Source: Streptomyces sp. 8K308 (GTDB lineage Bacteria; Actinomycetota; Actinomycetes; Streptomycetales; Streptomycetaceae). From it: a stretch of DNA of 39,395 nucleotides. Below, piece after piece: positions 1 through 9,205 of this stretch. Position 1 is the first letter of the stretch, and each line of letters begins with the position of its first letter. The translations under genes were made by a program, and so were the position numbers. The DNA lies in assembly GCF_004348315.1 (NCBI RefSeq), contig NZ_SMKC01000026.1:1-39395 (forward strand), read 5' to 3'. The notes beneath the pieces are model-generated. The model saw only the letters and a program-made list of their open reading frames with translations. It ran no database searches and was not told the DNA's origin.

Positions 1-249
1 GAGACCGAGGAGCGTACGAGCACCGGCCTGCCCCGGCGCGTGCGCCGTCCCGCGCCCCCGTCTGGCGGCTCCGGGCCCGGCGACGGCGGCCCCGGCGGCC
101 ACCCGGACGCCGACGCGCTGCCCGAGGTCGACGCCGAGGAGGTCCGCGCCCGGATGGCCTCCCTGCAACGCGGCTGGCGGCGTGGCCGCCAGCAGACCGG
201 CGACCGCCCAAGACCGACGCCGCCCGACTCACGTCCCGAGACGTCGTAA
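1..249 (+). CDS. C-terminal end of a conservon-type sensor histidine kinase (partial)
   Basis: Reading frame 1 is open from the left edge of the window to a TAA at 247-249, giving the last 82 residues of a protein whose body lies outside. The tail contains TGLPRRVRR near the edge and then RARMASLQRGWRRGR. These are the two recognisable C-terminal motifs of the large nitrate/nitrite-sensor-like membrane kinases (CvnA type) of actinobacterial conservons. The rest is Pro/Gly/Asp-rich and probably disordered. The kinase core cannot be seen, so the function rests on these tail motifs plus the roadblock gene starting 35 bp downstream, which is the usual partner. Family assignment is fairly secure; the sensed signal is unknown. 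Confidence 0.75.
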   Translation, partial: ETEERTSTGLPRRVRRPAPPSGGSGPGDGGPGGHPDADALPEVDAEEVRARMASLQRGWRRGRQQTGDRPRPTPPDSRPETS

Positions 250-283
250 GCCCGTAAGCAGCGAGCACCGTAAGGCAGGACCG

Positions 284-709
284 ATGACCGCACCAGAGGC
301 CGCGGCCCACGGCGGCGCCCCACCGGACGAGGCCCAGCTGGGTCGCATCCTCGACGAGTTGACCGAGCGCGTGCCCAGCGTCCGGCACGCCCTGATCCTG
401 GCGGCCGACGGCCTGCCAAGAGGCGCCACGCGCTCGCTCGGCAGAGAGGACGCCGAGCAACTCGCCGCCATGGCCTCCGGGTTCCACAGCCTCGCCAGGG
501 GCGTCGGCCGGCACTTCGAGACCGGCCAGGTGCGGCAGACCCTCGTGGAGCTCGACGACGCCTTCCTGCTGGTCACGGCCGCCGGCGCGCGCAGCGCCCT
601 GGCCGTGTTCGCCGAGGCGGACGCCGACATCGGGCAGGTGGCCTACGAGATGGCACTGCTCGTCAAGCGCGTCGGTCCGCTGCTCGCCACCCCGCCGCGA
701 GCCGACTGA
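284..709 (+). CDS. Roadblock/LC7 domain protein (CvnB-like)
   Basis: A 141-residue protein that is essentially one roadblock/LC7 domain (about residues 15-130), a fold that binds and regulates small GTPases. The opening helix (LDELTERVPSVRHALILAADGL) and the strand ending in FLLVTAAGARSALAVFAE are typical of the actinobacterial subfamily encoded next to conservon kinases. The start is placed at ATG 284 because it follows AAGGCAGGA and leaves the usual N-terminal length; an upstream in-frame ATG at 182 would overlap the kinase gene. It is probably co-transcribed with the kinase. The DUF742 protein and GTPase genes that normally complete this operon do not follow: the next gene is an unrelated ligase 315 bp away. 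Confidence 0.85.
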   Translation: MTAPEAAAHGGAPPDEAQLGRILDELTERVPSVRHALILAADGLPRGATRSLGREDAEQLAAMASGFHSLARGVGRHFETGQVRQTLVELDDAFLLVTAAGARSALAVFAEADADIGQVAYEMALLVKRVGPLLATPPRAD

Positions 710-1024
710 GGGCTCCGGCGCCCCACCCGCTCGCCGTCGAACCGTCCAGGCCGCGGTCCGCGTTGGCAGCTTCGTGCCGAAGATCTCCGGAGCGCTGCGC
801 CGACGTCGCGAAAGAGTGACAAGGTGCCAGCAGCGCGAACCGGCGCCGGCCGGCCGGCGTCTGATCGCGATGACGGCGGTGTCCCGGGACCGACGGGGGT
901 GGTTCCGGGGCGCCGCCGTCTTCCGTGCCGCGCCACCCTGGTGCACACGTCGCCCACCTGGCATCGTCTCGCGCAGACGTGCCACGTGACCGTGTCGTTC
1001 GTGTACACCTGACGGGAGCCGCCC
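710..1024 (+). promoter_or_regulatory. 315-bp intergenic region with inverted repeats before the acetoacetate-CoA ligase gene
   Basis: No credible gene is visible here. The distal half holds two symmetric elements. The first is GGTGCACACG at 940-949 paired with CGTGTACACC at 1000-1009 (one mismatch), where the second arm contains the perfect 8-bp palindrome GTGTACAC. The second lies between those arms: a hairpin at 959-984 formed by TGGCA and CGTCT against AGACG and TGCCA, with one bulged base. The right arm ends about 15 bp before the start codon, next to the ribosome site GACGGGAG, so a protein bound there could block expression. No matching -35/-10 pair is convincing. Regulatory role is inference from symmetry and position. 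Confidence 0.4.
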
Positions 1025-3061
1025 ATGACCGCCGCGCACGCCGTGTCGCCCACCGAGCCCACGCCCCTGTGGCGCCCGTCGCGGGATCGGACGGCCGGTG
1101 CCCGGCTCACGGCCTTCCACGCCCGCGTCGCCGCCCGGCACGGCGCGCCCGCGCCGTCGCCCGAGGACCCCGAGGGTTCCTACGCCGCGCTGCACCGCTG
1201 GTCGGTCGACGAGCTCGACGCGTTCTGGACGGCCGTCGCCGAGTGGTTCGACGTCCGCTTCGCCACCCCACCCCAGGCCGTGCTCGCCGACCGGCGGATG
1301 CCCGGCGCCCGCTGGTTCCCCGGCGCCACCCTCAACTACGCCGAGCACGCGCTCCGTTCGGCTCTTGACCCGACACTGGCCGGCGAGCCGGCGCTGCTGC
1401 GCGTCGACGAGCGGCACCGGCCCGAGGCCGTCAGCTGGGCCGAACTGCGCCGCCAGGTCGGCTCGTTGGCCGCCGCCCTGCGCGACCTCGGGGTGGGCCC
1501 GGGCGACCGGGTCGCCGGCTACCTGCCCAACATCCCCGAGGCCGTCGTCGCACTGCTCGCCACCGCCAGCGTCGGCGCCGTCTGGACCTCCTGCGCCCCC
1601 GACTTCGGCGCCCGTAGCGTCCTCGACCGGTTCCAACAGGTCGAGCCGGTCGCGCTCGTCACCGTCGACGGCTACCGCTACGCCGGGCGCGAGCACGAGC
1701 GCGCCACCACCGTCGCCGAACTGCGCGCCGGGTTGCCCACCCTGCGCGCCGTGCTGCACGTGCCGCTGCTCGGCACCCCGGCGCCGGACGGCGCCCTGGA
1801 GTGGGGCGCGCTCACCGCCGCCGACGCCGAACCCGAGTTCACCCAGGTGCCGTTCGACCATCCGCTGTGGGTGCTCTACTCCTCGGGCACCACCGGGCTG
1901 CCCAAGGCCATCGTCCAGTCCCAGGGTGGCATCCTGCTCGAGCACCTCAAGCAGCTCGGCCTGCACTGCGACCTCGGCCCGGGCGACCGGCTCTTCTGGT
2001 ACACGTCCACCGGCTGGATGATGTGGAACTTCCTGGTCTCCGGGCTGCTCACCGGGACCACCGCGGTGCTCTACGACGGCGCCCCAGGCCACCCCGACAC
2101 TGGCGCCCAGTGGCGCGTCGCGGAGCGCGCCAGGGCCACCCTCTTCGGCACCTCGGCCGCCTACGTGACGGCCTGTGCCAAGGCCGACCTGCACCCCGGC
2201 CGCGACCTCGACCTCTCCACCGTCCGCTGCGTGGCCACCACCGGCTCGCCGCTTCCCCCGGACGGCTTCCGCTGGCTGCACGAGCGGGCCGGCGCCGACC
2301 TGTGGATCGCCTCCGTCAGTGGCGGCACGGACGTGTGCAGCTGCTTCGCCGGCGCCGTGCCGACCCTGCCCGTCTACACGGGCGAGCTGCAGGCGCCGGG
2401 GCTCGGCACCGACCTGCGGGCCTGGTCGCCCGAGGGCCGGCCGGTCACCGACGAGGTGGGCGAGCTGGTGGTGGCGGCCCCGATGCCCTCGATGCCGGTG
2501 CGCTTCTGGAACGATCCCGACGACGCCCGTTACCGGGACGCCTACTTCACGACGTTCCCCGGCGTCTGGCGGCACGGCGACTGGATCACCCTCACCTCGC
2601 GCGGCACGGTCGTCATCCACGGCCGCTCCGACTCCACCCTCAACCGGCAGGGCGTCCGCATGGGCTCGGCCGACATCTACGAGGCGGTCGAACGGCTCCC
2701 CGAGATCCGCGAGTCGCTGGTCGTCGGCGTCGAACTGCCGGACGGCGGCTACTGGATGCCGCTTTTCGTCCGTCTCGCCGAGGGCGCGGCCCTGGACGAC
2801 GCGCTGCGCGAGAGCATCCGACGCACCATCCGCGATCACCTCTCGCCGCGCCATGTGCCGGACGAGGTCATCGAGGTCCCGGGGGTGCCGCACACCCTGA
2901 CCGGCAAGCGCCTCGAAGTGCCGGTCAAGCGGCTGCTGCAGGGCGCGGCACTGGAGTCCACGGTGAACCCGGGGTCCGTGGACGACGTCGAACTCCTCAG
3001 GTTCTTCGAGCGCCTCGGCCGTGAGCGGGCCGTTGTCAGTGGCGGCGACTACGGTGGGTGA
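1025..3061 (+). CDS. Acetoacetate-CoA ligase (acetoacetyl-CoA synthetase)
   Basis: A 678-residue ANL-superfamily acyl-CoA synthetase that activates acetoacetate to acetoacetyl-CoA with ATP and CoA, feeding ketone-body or polyhydroxybutyrate-type carbon into acetyl-CoA. The AMP-binding P-loop SSGTTGLPK lies at residues 286-294. The segment from GGTDVC (433) through LPVYTGELQAPGLG is diagnostic of acetoacetate ligases as opposed to plain acetyl-CoA synthetase. The C-terminal TLTGKR places the catalytic, potentially acetylated lysine at residue 628. Length fits the family (about 650-680). The N-terminal domain with WFPGATLNYAEHAL is also typical. ATG 1025 follows GACGGGAG. The next gene starts 31 bp downstream, so an operon is possible. 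Confidence 0.95.
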   Translation: MTAAHAVSPTEPTPLWRPSRDRTAGARLTAFHARVAARHGAPAPSPEDPEGSYAALHRWSVDELDAFWTAVAEWFDVRFATPPQAVLADRRMPGARWFPGATLNYAEHALRSALDPTLAGEPALLRVDERHRPEAVSWAELRRQVGSLAAALRDLGVGPGDRVAGYLPNIPEAVVALLATASVGAVWTSCAPDFGARSVLDRFQQVEPVALVTVDGYRYAGREHERATTVAELRAGLPTLRAVLHVPLLGTPAPDGALEWGALTAADAEPEFTQVPFDHPLWVLYSSGTTGLPKAIVQSQGGILLEHLKQLGLHCDLGPGDRLFWYTSTGWMMWNFLVSGLLTGTTAVLYDGAPGHPDTGAQWRVAERARATLFGTSAAYVTACAKADLHPGRDLDLSTVRCVATTGSPLPPDGFRWLHERAGADLWIASVSGGTDVCSCFAGAVPTLPVYTGELQAPGLGTDLRAWSPEGRPVTDEVGELVVAAPMPSMPVRFWNDPDDARYRDAYFTTFPGVWRHGDWITLTSRGTVVIHGRSDSTLNRQGVRMGSADIYEAVERLPEIRESLVVGVELPDGGYWMPLFVRLAEGAALDDALRESIRRTIRDHLSPRHVPDEVIEVPGVPHTLTGKRLEVPVKRLLQGAALESTVNPGSVDDVELLRFFERLGRERAVVSGGDYGG

Positions 3062-3092
3062 CCAGTAGCTTCCGATCCGTCGAGGGGGAGTC

Positions 3093-4037
3093 ATGGGACA
3101 CACCGGAAAGCGCGTCAGGGGCGGCGGTCGCGGCGGTCGCGGCGGGCGTGGCGGCCGGCGGCCGGGGAGCGCGCGGGGCGGGCGCTGGCGGGAGGCGGCC
3201 GGCACGGTCGCGGTCGTCGCCGACGAGGCCGGGTTCGCGCTGCTGCGGCGCCGCTGCCCGACCCTGGGGTTCGCCGACCACGCCGGCTATCTGCGGGCGA
3301 CGGAGGCGCTGCTGCGCTCCCTCGCCGGCCGCCACGGCCACACCAGCGTGGCGCTGTTCGACCCGGCCGGCTTCGCCGACTACTGCGAGCGGGAGGGCCT
3401 GCCACCGGACAGTCCGGCCAGCCGCGCCCGGTACACGGCCGAGGTCGCCGCCCGCGGCGCCACCGTGCCGTACGCGGGCCAGTCGATGGACCGGCTGCTG
3501 CCCGAGCTGCGCGCCGAGCGGCACCGGCGGGACACCTGGGAGCTGGGCGGCGACCTGCTGGCGGCCGCCGGGGACTGTGCCGACTGCGGGGCGCCGCAGG
3601 CGCGTTGTGCCTTCCGGCGGGCCGCCGGGCTGCTCGCCGGCGTGCTCGAGCGGGTCGGCCCCGGCTCCCACCACCTGGTCGCCACCGCGCTGCCGGACAC
3701 CGCGCCGCTGGCCGCCGAGCTGACGGTGCAGATCGGCGCCGATGGCGAGCTGCGCGTGGCGGAGCCGGCGGCCCTGGCACTGTGCACGGTGCTCGCCGTC
3801 TGCTTCGCGACGGGCGACCCTGGCGGCCTCGTCCTGCGCTCCACCCCGGCGGAGCCCGGCGCGCAGGAGGTGCGAGGCTGGAGCCTGCGCGCCCGCCGCG
3901 CCAGACCCCTCACTGCGGGCGAGGTGTTCGCCGCCTACTGCACGGACGGCGCGACGGGGGAGCCGGTGCCCCCGGAGCCAGGCGTCTCCTACCTCCCCGC
4001 CCCAGAGCCGCCGCCCACCGAGTGCCTCCGGTGGTAG
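3093..4037 (+). CDS. Conserved hypothetical protein with Gly/Arg-rich N-terminus
   Basis: A 314-residue protein of unknown function. The first 30 residues are almost entirely Gly and Arg in repeated RGG-like units and look disordered, with potential to bind nucleic acid or acidic surfaces. From about residue 35 a globular region follows (TVAVVADEAGFALLRRR onward). A small cysteine cluster, CADCGAPQARC, near residues 150-162 could bind a metal. No signal peptide or membrane segment is apparent. ATG 3093 is preceded by GAGGGGGAG at ideal spacing. It lies 31 bp after the ligase gene and converges on ptsI with a 22-bp gap. I believe a homologue sits at the same place in other streptomycetes, but I assign no activity. 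Confidence 0.7.
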   Translation: MGHTGKRVRGGGRGGRGGRGGRRPGSARGGRWREAAGTVAVVADEAGFALLRRRCPTLGFADHAGYLRATEALLRSLAGRHGHTSVALFDPAGFADYCEREGLPPDSPASRARYTAEVAARGATVPYAGQSMDRLLPELRAERHRRDTWELGGDLLAAAGDCADCGAPQARCAFRRAAGLLAGVLERVGPGSHHLVATALPDTAPLAAELTVQIGADGELRVAEPAALALCTVLAVCFATGDPGGLVLRSTPAEPGAQEVRGWSLRARRARPLTAGEVFAAYCTDGATGEPVPPEPGVSYLPAPEPPPTECLRW

Positions 4038-4059
4038 GCGGGCCGCCTGGCGGGCGGTC

Positions 4060-5751
4060 TCACCGGCCCGCGGCGAGCACGGCGCGGGCCGCCTCGCGGG
4101 CCCCCGCCGCGTCGTCGGCCGCGCGGGCCGCGGCGGCGGCCCGTTCGCAGTGGGCCAGCGTGTGCTCGGCCAGCGTCGCCCGCACGTAGGGGATCGCGGC
4201 CGCCCCCATCGACAGGCTGGTGACCCCGAGCCCGGTGAGCACGCAGGCCAGCAGCGGGTCCGCGGCCGCCTCCCCGCAGACGCCGCAGCTCTTGCCCTCG
4301 GCCTTGGCCGCCTCAGCGGCCAGCGCCACCAGGTCGAGCAGCGCGGGCTGCCAGGGGTCCTGAAGCCGGGAGACGGCGCCGACCTGCCGGTCGGCGGCGA
4401 AGGTGTACTGCGCCAGGTCGTTGGTGCCGAGCGAGAGGAACTCGACCTCCTGCAGCAGCGCCCGCGCCCGCAGCGCGGCGGCCGGGATCTCCACCATGGC
4501 GCCGGTCTTGGCCGCGAGCCCGGCCGCCCGGCAGGCGTCGGCGAACGCCCGGGCGTCGTCCCGGTCGGCGACCATGGGGGCCATCACCTCCAGATAGCCG
4601 GGCAGTTCCCGCGCGGCCCTGCCGAGCGCCCGCAGCTGGGTCTCGAGCACGGCCGGATGCGCGAGCAGCGCGCGCAGGCCCCGCACGCCGAGCGCCGGGT
4701 TGGGCTCCTCGACCGGGCTGAGGAACGGCAGGGGCTTGTCCGCGCCGGCGTCCAACACCCGCACCACCACCCGCGACTCGGGGAACGCCTCGAGCACCCG
4801 CCGGTACGCCGCCGCCTGCACGTCCTCGGACGGCGCCGAGCCGTCCCCCTCCGGGCCCCCCTTGGCTTCGAAGAACAGGAACTCGGTGCGAAAGAGCCCG
4901 ATCCCCTCGGCGCCCGCCTCCAGGGCGGCGGGCACGTCGGCCGGGCCGCCGATGTTGGCGAGCAGCGGCACCTTGTGGCCGTCCGCCGTGGCCCCCGGGC
5001 CCGTCACCGCCGCCAGCGCGGCCCTGCGGTCGGCCGCCGCCCGCGCCAGCGCGGCCCGCTCGGCGGCGCTCGGGTTCACCACCACCTCGCCCGTCGAGCC
5101 GTCCACCGCGACCACCGTGCCCTCGGCGACCTCCAGGGCCCGGGGCAGCGCGACCACCGCCGGCACCCCGAGCGCCCGGGCCAGGATCGCGCTGTGGCTG
5201 GTCGGGCCGCCCTCCTCGGTGACGAAGCCGAGCACCAGCGAGGGGTCGAGCAGCGCCGTGTCGGCCGGCGCCAGGTCCCTGGCGATCAGCACGAACGGGT
5301 CGTCACTGTCCGGCACCCCCGGTATCGGAACCCCGAGCAGCCGGGCCACCACGCGGTTGCGCACGTCGTCGAGGTCGGCGATCCGCTCCGCCAGGTACTC
5401 GCCGGCGTCGGCCAGCAGCGCCCGGTAGGCGGCGAAGGCGTCGTAGACGGCACGCTCGGCCGTGGAGCCAGCGGTGATCCGCCGCTCCACGTCGCTCATC
5501 AGCTCCGGGTCCTGGGCCATCAGGGCCTGCGCCTCGAGCACCGCCTGCGCCTCCCCGCCCGCCAGCGTGCCCCTGGCCGTCAGGTCGGCGGCCACCGCGG
5601 CCGCCGCCTGGCTGGCGCGCCCCAGCTCACGGGCCGTCTGCGCCGGTTCGATACGGGCGTCGGGCGGCTCGAGCGCCGCCGTGCCCATGTGCCGCACCTC
5701 GCCAATGGCCACGCCCTGGCTGACGCCGACCCCCTGCAGCCTGGTCTCCAT
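4060..5751 (-). CDS. ptsI: Phosphoenolpyruvate-protein phosphotransferase, PTS Enzyme I
   Basis: Enzyme I of the sugar phosphotransferase system: it takes phosphate from PEP onto a histidine and passes it to HPr in the cytosol. The phospho-histidine motif GGPTSHSAIL puts the active His at residue 186. The PEP-binding barrel shows GLFRTEFLFF and SLGTNDLAQYTFAADR, and the catalytic cysteine motif CGEAAADPLL has Cys at 492. At 563 residues it is full length. ATG 5751 is chosen over an upstream in-frame ATG at 5817 because GAGGCGG precedes it and METRLQGVGVSQG matches the usual N-terminus. It is divergent from the phosphatidyltransferase gene. A crr gene (EIIA-Glc), adjacent to ptsI in S. coelicolor by my recall, is absent here. 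Confidence 0.96.
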   Translation of the reverse strand: METRLQGVGVSQGVAIGEVRHMGTAALEPPDARIEPAQTARELGRASQAAAAVAADLTARGTLAGGEAQAVLEAQALMAQDPELMSDVERRITAGSTAERAVYDAFAAYRALLADAGEYLAERIADLDDVRNRVVARLLGVPIPGVPDSDDPFVLIARDLAPADTALLDPSLVLGFVTEEGGPTSHSAILARALGVPAVVALPRALEVAEGTVVAVDGSTGEVVVNPSAAERAALARAAADRRAALAAVTGPGATADGHKVPLLANIGGPADVPAALEAGAEGIGLFRTEFLFFEAKGGPEGDGSAPSEDVQAAAYRRVLEAFPESRVVVRVLDAGADKPLPFLSPVEEPNPALGVRGLRALLAHPAVLETQLRALGRAARELPGYLEVMAPMVADRDDARAFADACRAAGLAAKTGAMVEIPAAALRARALLQEVEFLSLGTNDLAQYTFAADRQVGAVSRLQDPWQPALLDLVALAAEAAKAEGKSCGVCGEAAADPLLACVLTGLGVTSLSMGAAAIPYVRATLAEHTLAHCERAAAAARAADDAAGAREAARAVLAAGR

Positions 5752-5912
5752 CTCACCGCCTCGCAACGCCTCGCCGGACCCGGCTCGCGCCGGGCCGCAC
5801 ATCACATAAAAGCCCAAGTCGCCGCATTCGGCCCCTCCGGCCGCCCCGCCCTGACCGCCCGGTAGGGTTCTTCCGCACAGTAGGAGACACGGGGAACACG
5901 GGAGGCTTCCGG

Positions 5913-6521
5913 GTGGAGGTCCAGGATTCAGGCGTTCAGACCCACCGGATTCTCACCATCCCCAACGTCCTCAGCATGGCCCGCCTGGTGGGCGTCCCCG
6001 TCTTCCTGTGGCTGGTGCTCTCCCCGGCCTTCGACGGCCCGAACCTCGACGGCTGGGCGCTGCTCGTGCTGGCCGCCAGTGGGGTGAGCGACTACCTCGA
6101 CGGCAAGCTGGCCCGCCGCTGGAACCAGGTGAGCGCGCTCGGCCGCGTCCTCGACCCGGCCGCCGACCGCCTCTACATCCTGTCCACGCTGGTCGGCCTC
6201 ACCTGGCGGGACATCCTGCCGCTCTGGCTCACCGCCGTGTTGCTCGCCCGCGAACTCATGCTGTTGGTCACGGTCTTCGTCCTCGACCGACATGGATACG
6301 CGCCGCCCCAGGTCAACTACCTGGGCAAGGCGGCCACCCTCAACCTGATGTACGCCTTTCCGTTGCTGCTGCTCAGTGACGGAAGTAGCTGGGCGGCATC
6401 ACTCGCTGCTATTTTCGGATGGGCGTTCGCCGGCTGGGGTACAGCGCTGTACTGGTGGGCAGGGATTCTCTACGTGGTCCAGGTCCGCCGCCTACTGAGG
6501 GCGAACCCCACGGCCGACTGA
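5913..6521 (+). CDS. CDP-alcohol phosphatidyltransferase family protein
   Basis: A 202-residue integral membrane enzyme that transfers a phosphatidyl group from CDP-diacylglycerol to an alcohol such as glycerol-3-phosphate or inositol phosphate. The family signature D-x2-DG-x2-AR-x8-G-x3-D-x3-D is intact, running from [10 protein letters not shown] to DPAADRL at about residues 63-90. Several hydrophobic spans follow, including [19 protein letters not shown] and the C-terminal [19 protein letters not shown]. The start is GTG 5913, with GGAGG eight bases upstream. The alcohol substrate cannot be decided from sequence. PgsA-like and cardiolipin-synthase-like members share this signature. It is followed at 134 bp by the nucleotidyltransferase gene, a neighbour relationship I recall from other streptomycetes. 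Confidence 0.9.
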   Translation: MEVQDSGVQTHRILTIPNVLSMARLVGVPVFLWLVLSPAFDGPNLDGWALLVLAASGVSDYLDGKLARRWNQVSALGRVLDPAADRLYILSTLVGLTWRDILPLWLTAVLLARELMLLVTVFVLDRHGYAPPQVNYLGKAATLNLMYAFPLLLLSDGSSWAASLAAIFGWAFAGWGTALYWWAGILYVVQVRRLLRANPTAD

Positions 6522-6655
6522 GCTCGCCCTGGCAGTGTCGCAGGGGCCTGGCGCCCGCACGTGCCGCTAATTCCGGGGAGCCACCCCGGGCCCGGGCCCC
6601 TCCAGACGGGTGCGGTCGGTGTGACTGTCGACTCCCCAAGGAGGACACTTCCGAT

Positions 6656-9151
6656 ATGAAGGCCGTCGTAATGGCTGGTGGCGAAGGCACCCGGCTTCGC
6701 CCCATGACCGCGAGCATGCCGAAACCGCTGCTGCCCGTGGCCAACCGCCCGATCATGGAGCACGTGCTCCGGCTCCTGAAGCGTCACGGGCTCACCGAAA
6801 CCGTGGTCACGGTGCAGTTCCTCGCTTCTCTCGTGAAGAACTACTTCGGGGACGGTGAGGAGCTCGGGATGGACCTCACCTATGCCCACGAAGAAAAGCC
6901 ACTGGGTACGGCCGGAAGTGTGAAGAACGCCGAGGAAGCGCTTCGCAGTGACTCCTTCCTGGTGATCTCGGGTGACGCGCTCACCGACTTCGACCTCACC
7001 GATCTGATCCGTTTTCACCGTGAGCGCGGCGCCCTCGTCACCGTATGCCTCACCCGAGTTCCCAACCCGCTCGAATTCGGCATCACCATCGTCGACGAGG
7101 ATGGTCGCGTCGACCGGTTCCTGGAAAAGCCCACGTGGGGGCAGGTCTTCTCGGACACGGTCAACACCGGCATCTACGTGATGGAGCCCGAGGTTTTCGA
7201 CTATGTCGAGCCCGATATCCCGGTGGACTGGTCGGGAGACGTCTTCCCCCGCCTGATGAAGGAGGGCAAGCCCATCTTCGGCTACGTCGCCGAGGGTTAC
7301 TGGGAAGACGTCGGCACCCACGAGAGCTATGTGAAGGCCCAGGCCGACGTGCTCGAGGGCAAGGTGGACGTCGAGATCGACGGCTTCGAGATCTCGCCGG
7401 GCGTCTGGATCGCCGAGGGCGCCGAGGTGCACCCCGACGCCAAGCTGCGGGGCCCGCTCTACGTCGGCGACTACGCCAAGATCGAGGCCGGCGCCGAGAT
7501 CCGTGAACACACCGTCATCGGCTCCAACGTGGTCGTCAAGGCCGATGCCTTCCTGCACCGGGCGGTCGTCCACGACAACGTCTACATCGGCCCGCAGACC
7601 AACCTGCGCGGCTGCGTCATCGGCAAGAACACCGACGTGATGCGGGCCGCCAGGATCGAGGACGGCGCCGTCATCGGCGACGAGTGCCTGGTCGGCGAGG
7701 AGTCGATCGTCCAGGGCAACGTCCGCGTCTACCCGTTCAAGACCGTCGAGGCCGGCGCCTTCGTCAACACCTCGGTCATCTGGGAGGCGCGCGGCCAGGC
7801 CCAGCTGTTCGGCGCCCGTGGCGTCTCCGGGATCCTCAACGTCGAGATCACCCCCGAGCTGGCCGTCCGGCTGGCCAGCGCCTACGCGACCACCCTCAAG
7901 AAGGGCTCCACGGTCACCACCGCCCGCGACCACTCAAGGGGCGCCCGGGCCCTGAAGCGGGCCGTGATCTCCGCCCTCCAGGCCAGCGCCATCGACGTCC
8001 GCGACCTGGAGAACGTGCCGCTGCCCGTGGCCCGCCAGCAGACCGCGCGCGGCAGCGCCGGCGGCGTGATGATCCGCACCACCCCCGGCGTCCCCGACTC
8101 CGTCGACATCATGTTCTTCGACGAGCGCGGCGCCGACCTCTCCCAGGGCGGCCAGCGCAAGCTGGACCGCGTCTACGCCCGCCAGGAGTACCGCAGGGCC
8201 TTCCCCGGCGAGATCGGCGACCTGCGCTTCCCCGCCAGCGTGTTCGACGCCTACACCGGCTCGGTCATGCGGGCCGTCGACACCACCGGGGTCGCGGAGT
8301 CCGGGCTCAAGATCGTGGTCGACGCCGCCAACGGCAGCGCCGGCCTGGTCCTGCCCAGCCTGCTCGGCCGGCTCGGCGTCGACGCCCTCACCATCAACCC
8401 GGGGCTCAACGAGGCGAGGCCCACCGAGACCGCCGAGGCGAGGCGGGCGGGGCTCGTCCGGCTCGGCGAGATCGTCTCCTCGGCGCGCGCCGCCTTCGGC
8501 GTCCGCTTCGACCCGGTCGGCGAGCGTCTGTCGCTGGTCGACGAGCGGGGCCGGATCATCGAGGACCAGCGGGCCCTGCTCGTCATGCTCGACCTGATCG
8601 CCGCCGAGCGGCGCAGCGGCCGGGTCGCGCTGCCGGTCACCACCACCAGGATCGCCGAGCAGGTCGCGGCCTACCACGGCACCCAGGTCGAGTGGACGAC
8701 GACCTCGCCCGACGACCTCACCCGCGTCGCGCACAAGGAGAGTTCGGTCTTCGGCGGCGACGGCCAAGGCGGCTTCATCGTGCCCGAGTTCTCCAGCGTG
8801 TTCGACGCCACGGCGGCCTTCGCGCGGCTGATCGGCCTGGTGGCCCGCACCCAGCTGTCGCTCAGCCAGATCGACGCCCGCATCCCGCGCGCCCACGTCC
8901 TCAAGCGCGACGTCATCACGCCGTGGGCCATCAAGGGCCTGGTGATGCGCCGCGTCGTGGAGGCCGCCGGCGACCGGTCGGTGGACACCACGGACGGCGT
9001 GCGGGTCGTCGAGCCGGACGGCCGGTGGGTCCTGGTGCTGCCCGACCCGGCGGAGGCCGTCACCCACCTGTGGGCCGAGGGCCCGGACGACGCGACGGCG
9101 GCCGAACTCCTCGACGACTGGTCGGTGATCGTGGACAGCGCGGAACGCTGA
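6656..9151 (+). CDS. Sugar-1-phosphate nucleotidyltransferase fused to a degenerate phosphohexomutase-like domain
   Basis: An 831-residue three-part protein. Residues 1-235 are a nucleotidyltransferase with the signature [13 protein letters not shown], the lysine of [12 protein letters not shown] and the metal-binding SGDALTDFD; it makes an NDP-sugar, annotated by family as GDP-mannose. Residues 250-385 are left-handed beta-helix hexapeptide repeats ([21 protein letters not shown]). From about 385 to the end lies an alpha-D-phosphohexomutase fold. In this last part the catalytic phosphoserine loop (TASHNP in active enzymes) reads RTTPGVPDS, and the metal loop DGDADR reads DPVGER, so mutase activity is probably lost. 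ATG 6656 follows AAGGAGGA; the frame is open upstream to 6419, but without a ribosome site. Confidence 0.9.
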   Translation: MKAVVMAGGEGTRLRPMTASMPKPLLPVANRPIMEHVLRLLKRHGLTETVVTVQFLASLVKNYFGDGEELGMDLTYAHEEKPLGTAGSVKNAEEALRSDSFLVISGDALTDFDLTDLIRFHRERGALVTVCLTRVPNPLEFGITIVDEDGRVDRFLEKPTWGQVFSDTVNTGIYVMEPEVFDYVEPDIPVDWSGDVFPRLMKEGKPIFGYVAEGYWEDVGTHESYVKAQADVLEGKVDVEIDGFEISPGVWIAEGAEVHPDAKLRGPLYVGDYAKIEAGAEIREHTVIGSNVVVKADAFLHRAVVHDNVYIGPQTNLRGCVIGKNTDVMRAARIEDGAVIGDECLVGEESIVQGNVRVYPFKTVEAGAFVNTSVIWEARGQAQLFGARGVSGILNVEITPELAVRLASAYATTLKKGSTVTTARDHSRGARALKRAVISALQASAIDVRDLENVPLPVARQQTARGSAGGVMIRTTPGVPDSVDIMFFDERGADLSQGGQRKLDRVYARQEYRRAFPGEIGDLRFPASVFDAYTGSVMRAVDTTGVAESGLKIVVDAANGSAGLVLPSLLGRLGVDALTINPGLNEARPTETAEARRAGLVRLGEIVSSARAAFGVRFDPVGERLSLVDERGRIIEDQRALLVMLDLIAAERRSGRVALPVTTTRIAEQVAAYHGTQVEWTTTSPDDLTRVAHKESSVFGGDGQGGFIVPEFSSVFDATAAFARLIGLVARTQLSLSQIDARIPRAHVLKRDVITPWAIKGLVMRRVVEAAGDRSVDTTDGVRVVEPDGRWVLVLPDPAEAVTHLWAEGPDDATAAELLDDWSVIVDSAER

Positions 9152-9205
9152 GCCGGGGCCCGGACCGCGGGCCCGTTTCGATCTCCGCGGGGGCGGCGTG
9201 CAATC

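Noticed and set aside
3742..5865. A 707-codon plus-strand frame opposite ptsI
   Set aside because: Mirror frame of a clear Enzyme I gene; composition is Arg/Gly/His-rich and lacks domains.
6419..6655. N-terminal extension of the nucleotidyltransferase
   Set aside because: The frame is open but overlaps the phosphatidyltransferase gene and has no ribosome site; ATG 6656 with AAGGAGGA begins exactly at the conserved [11 protein letters not shown].
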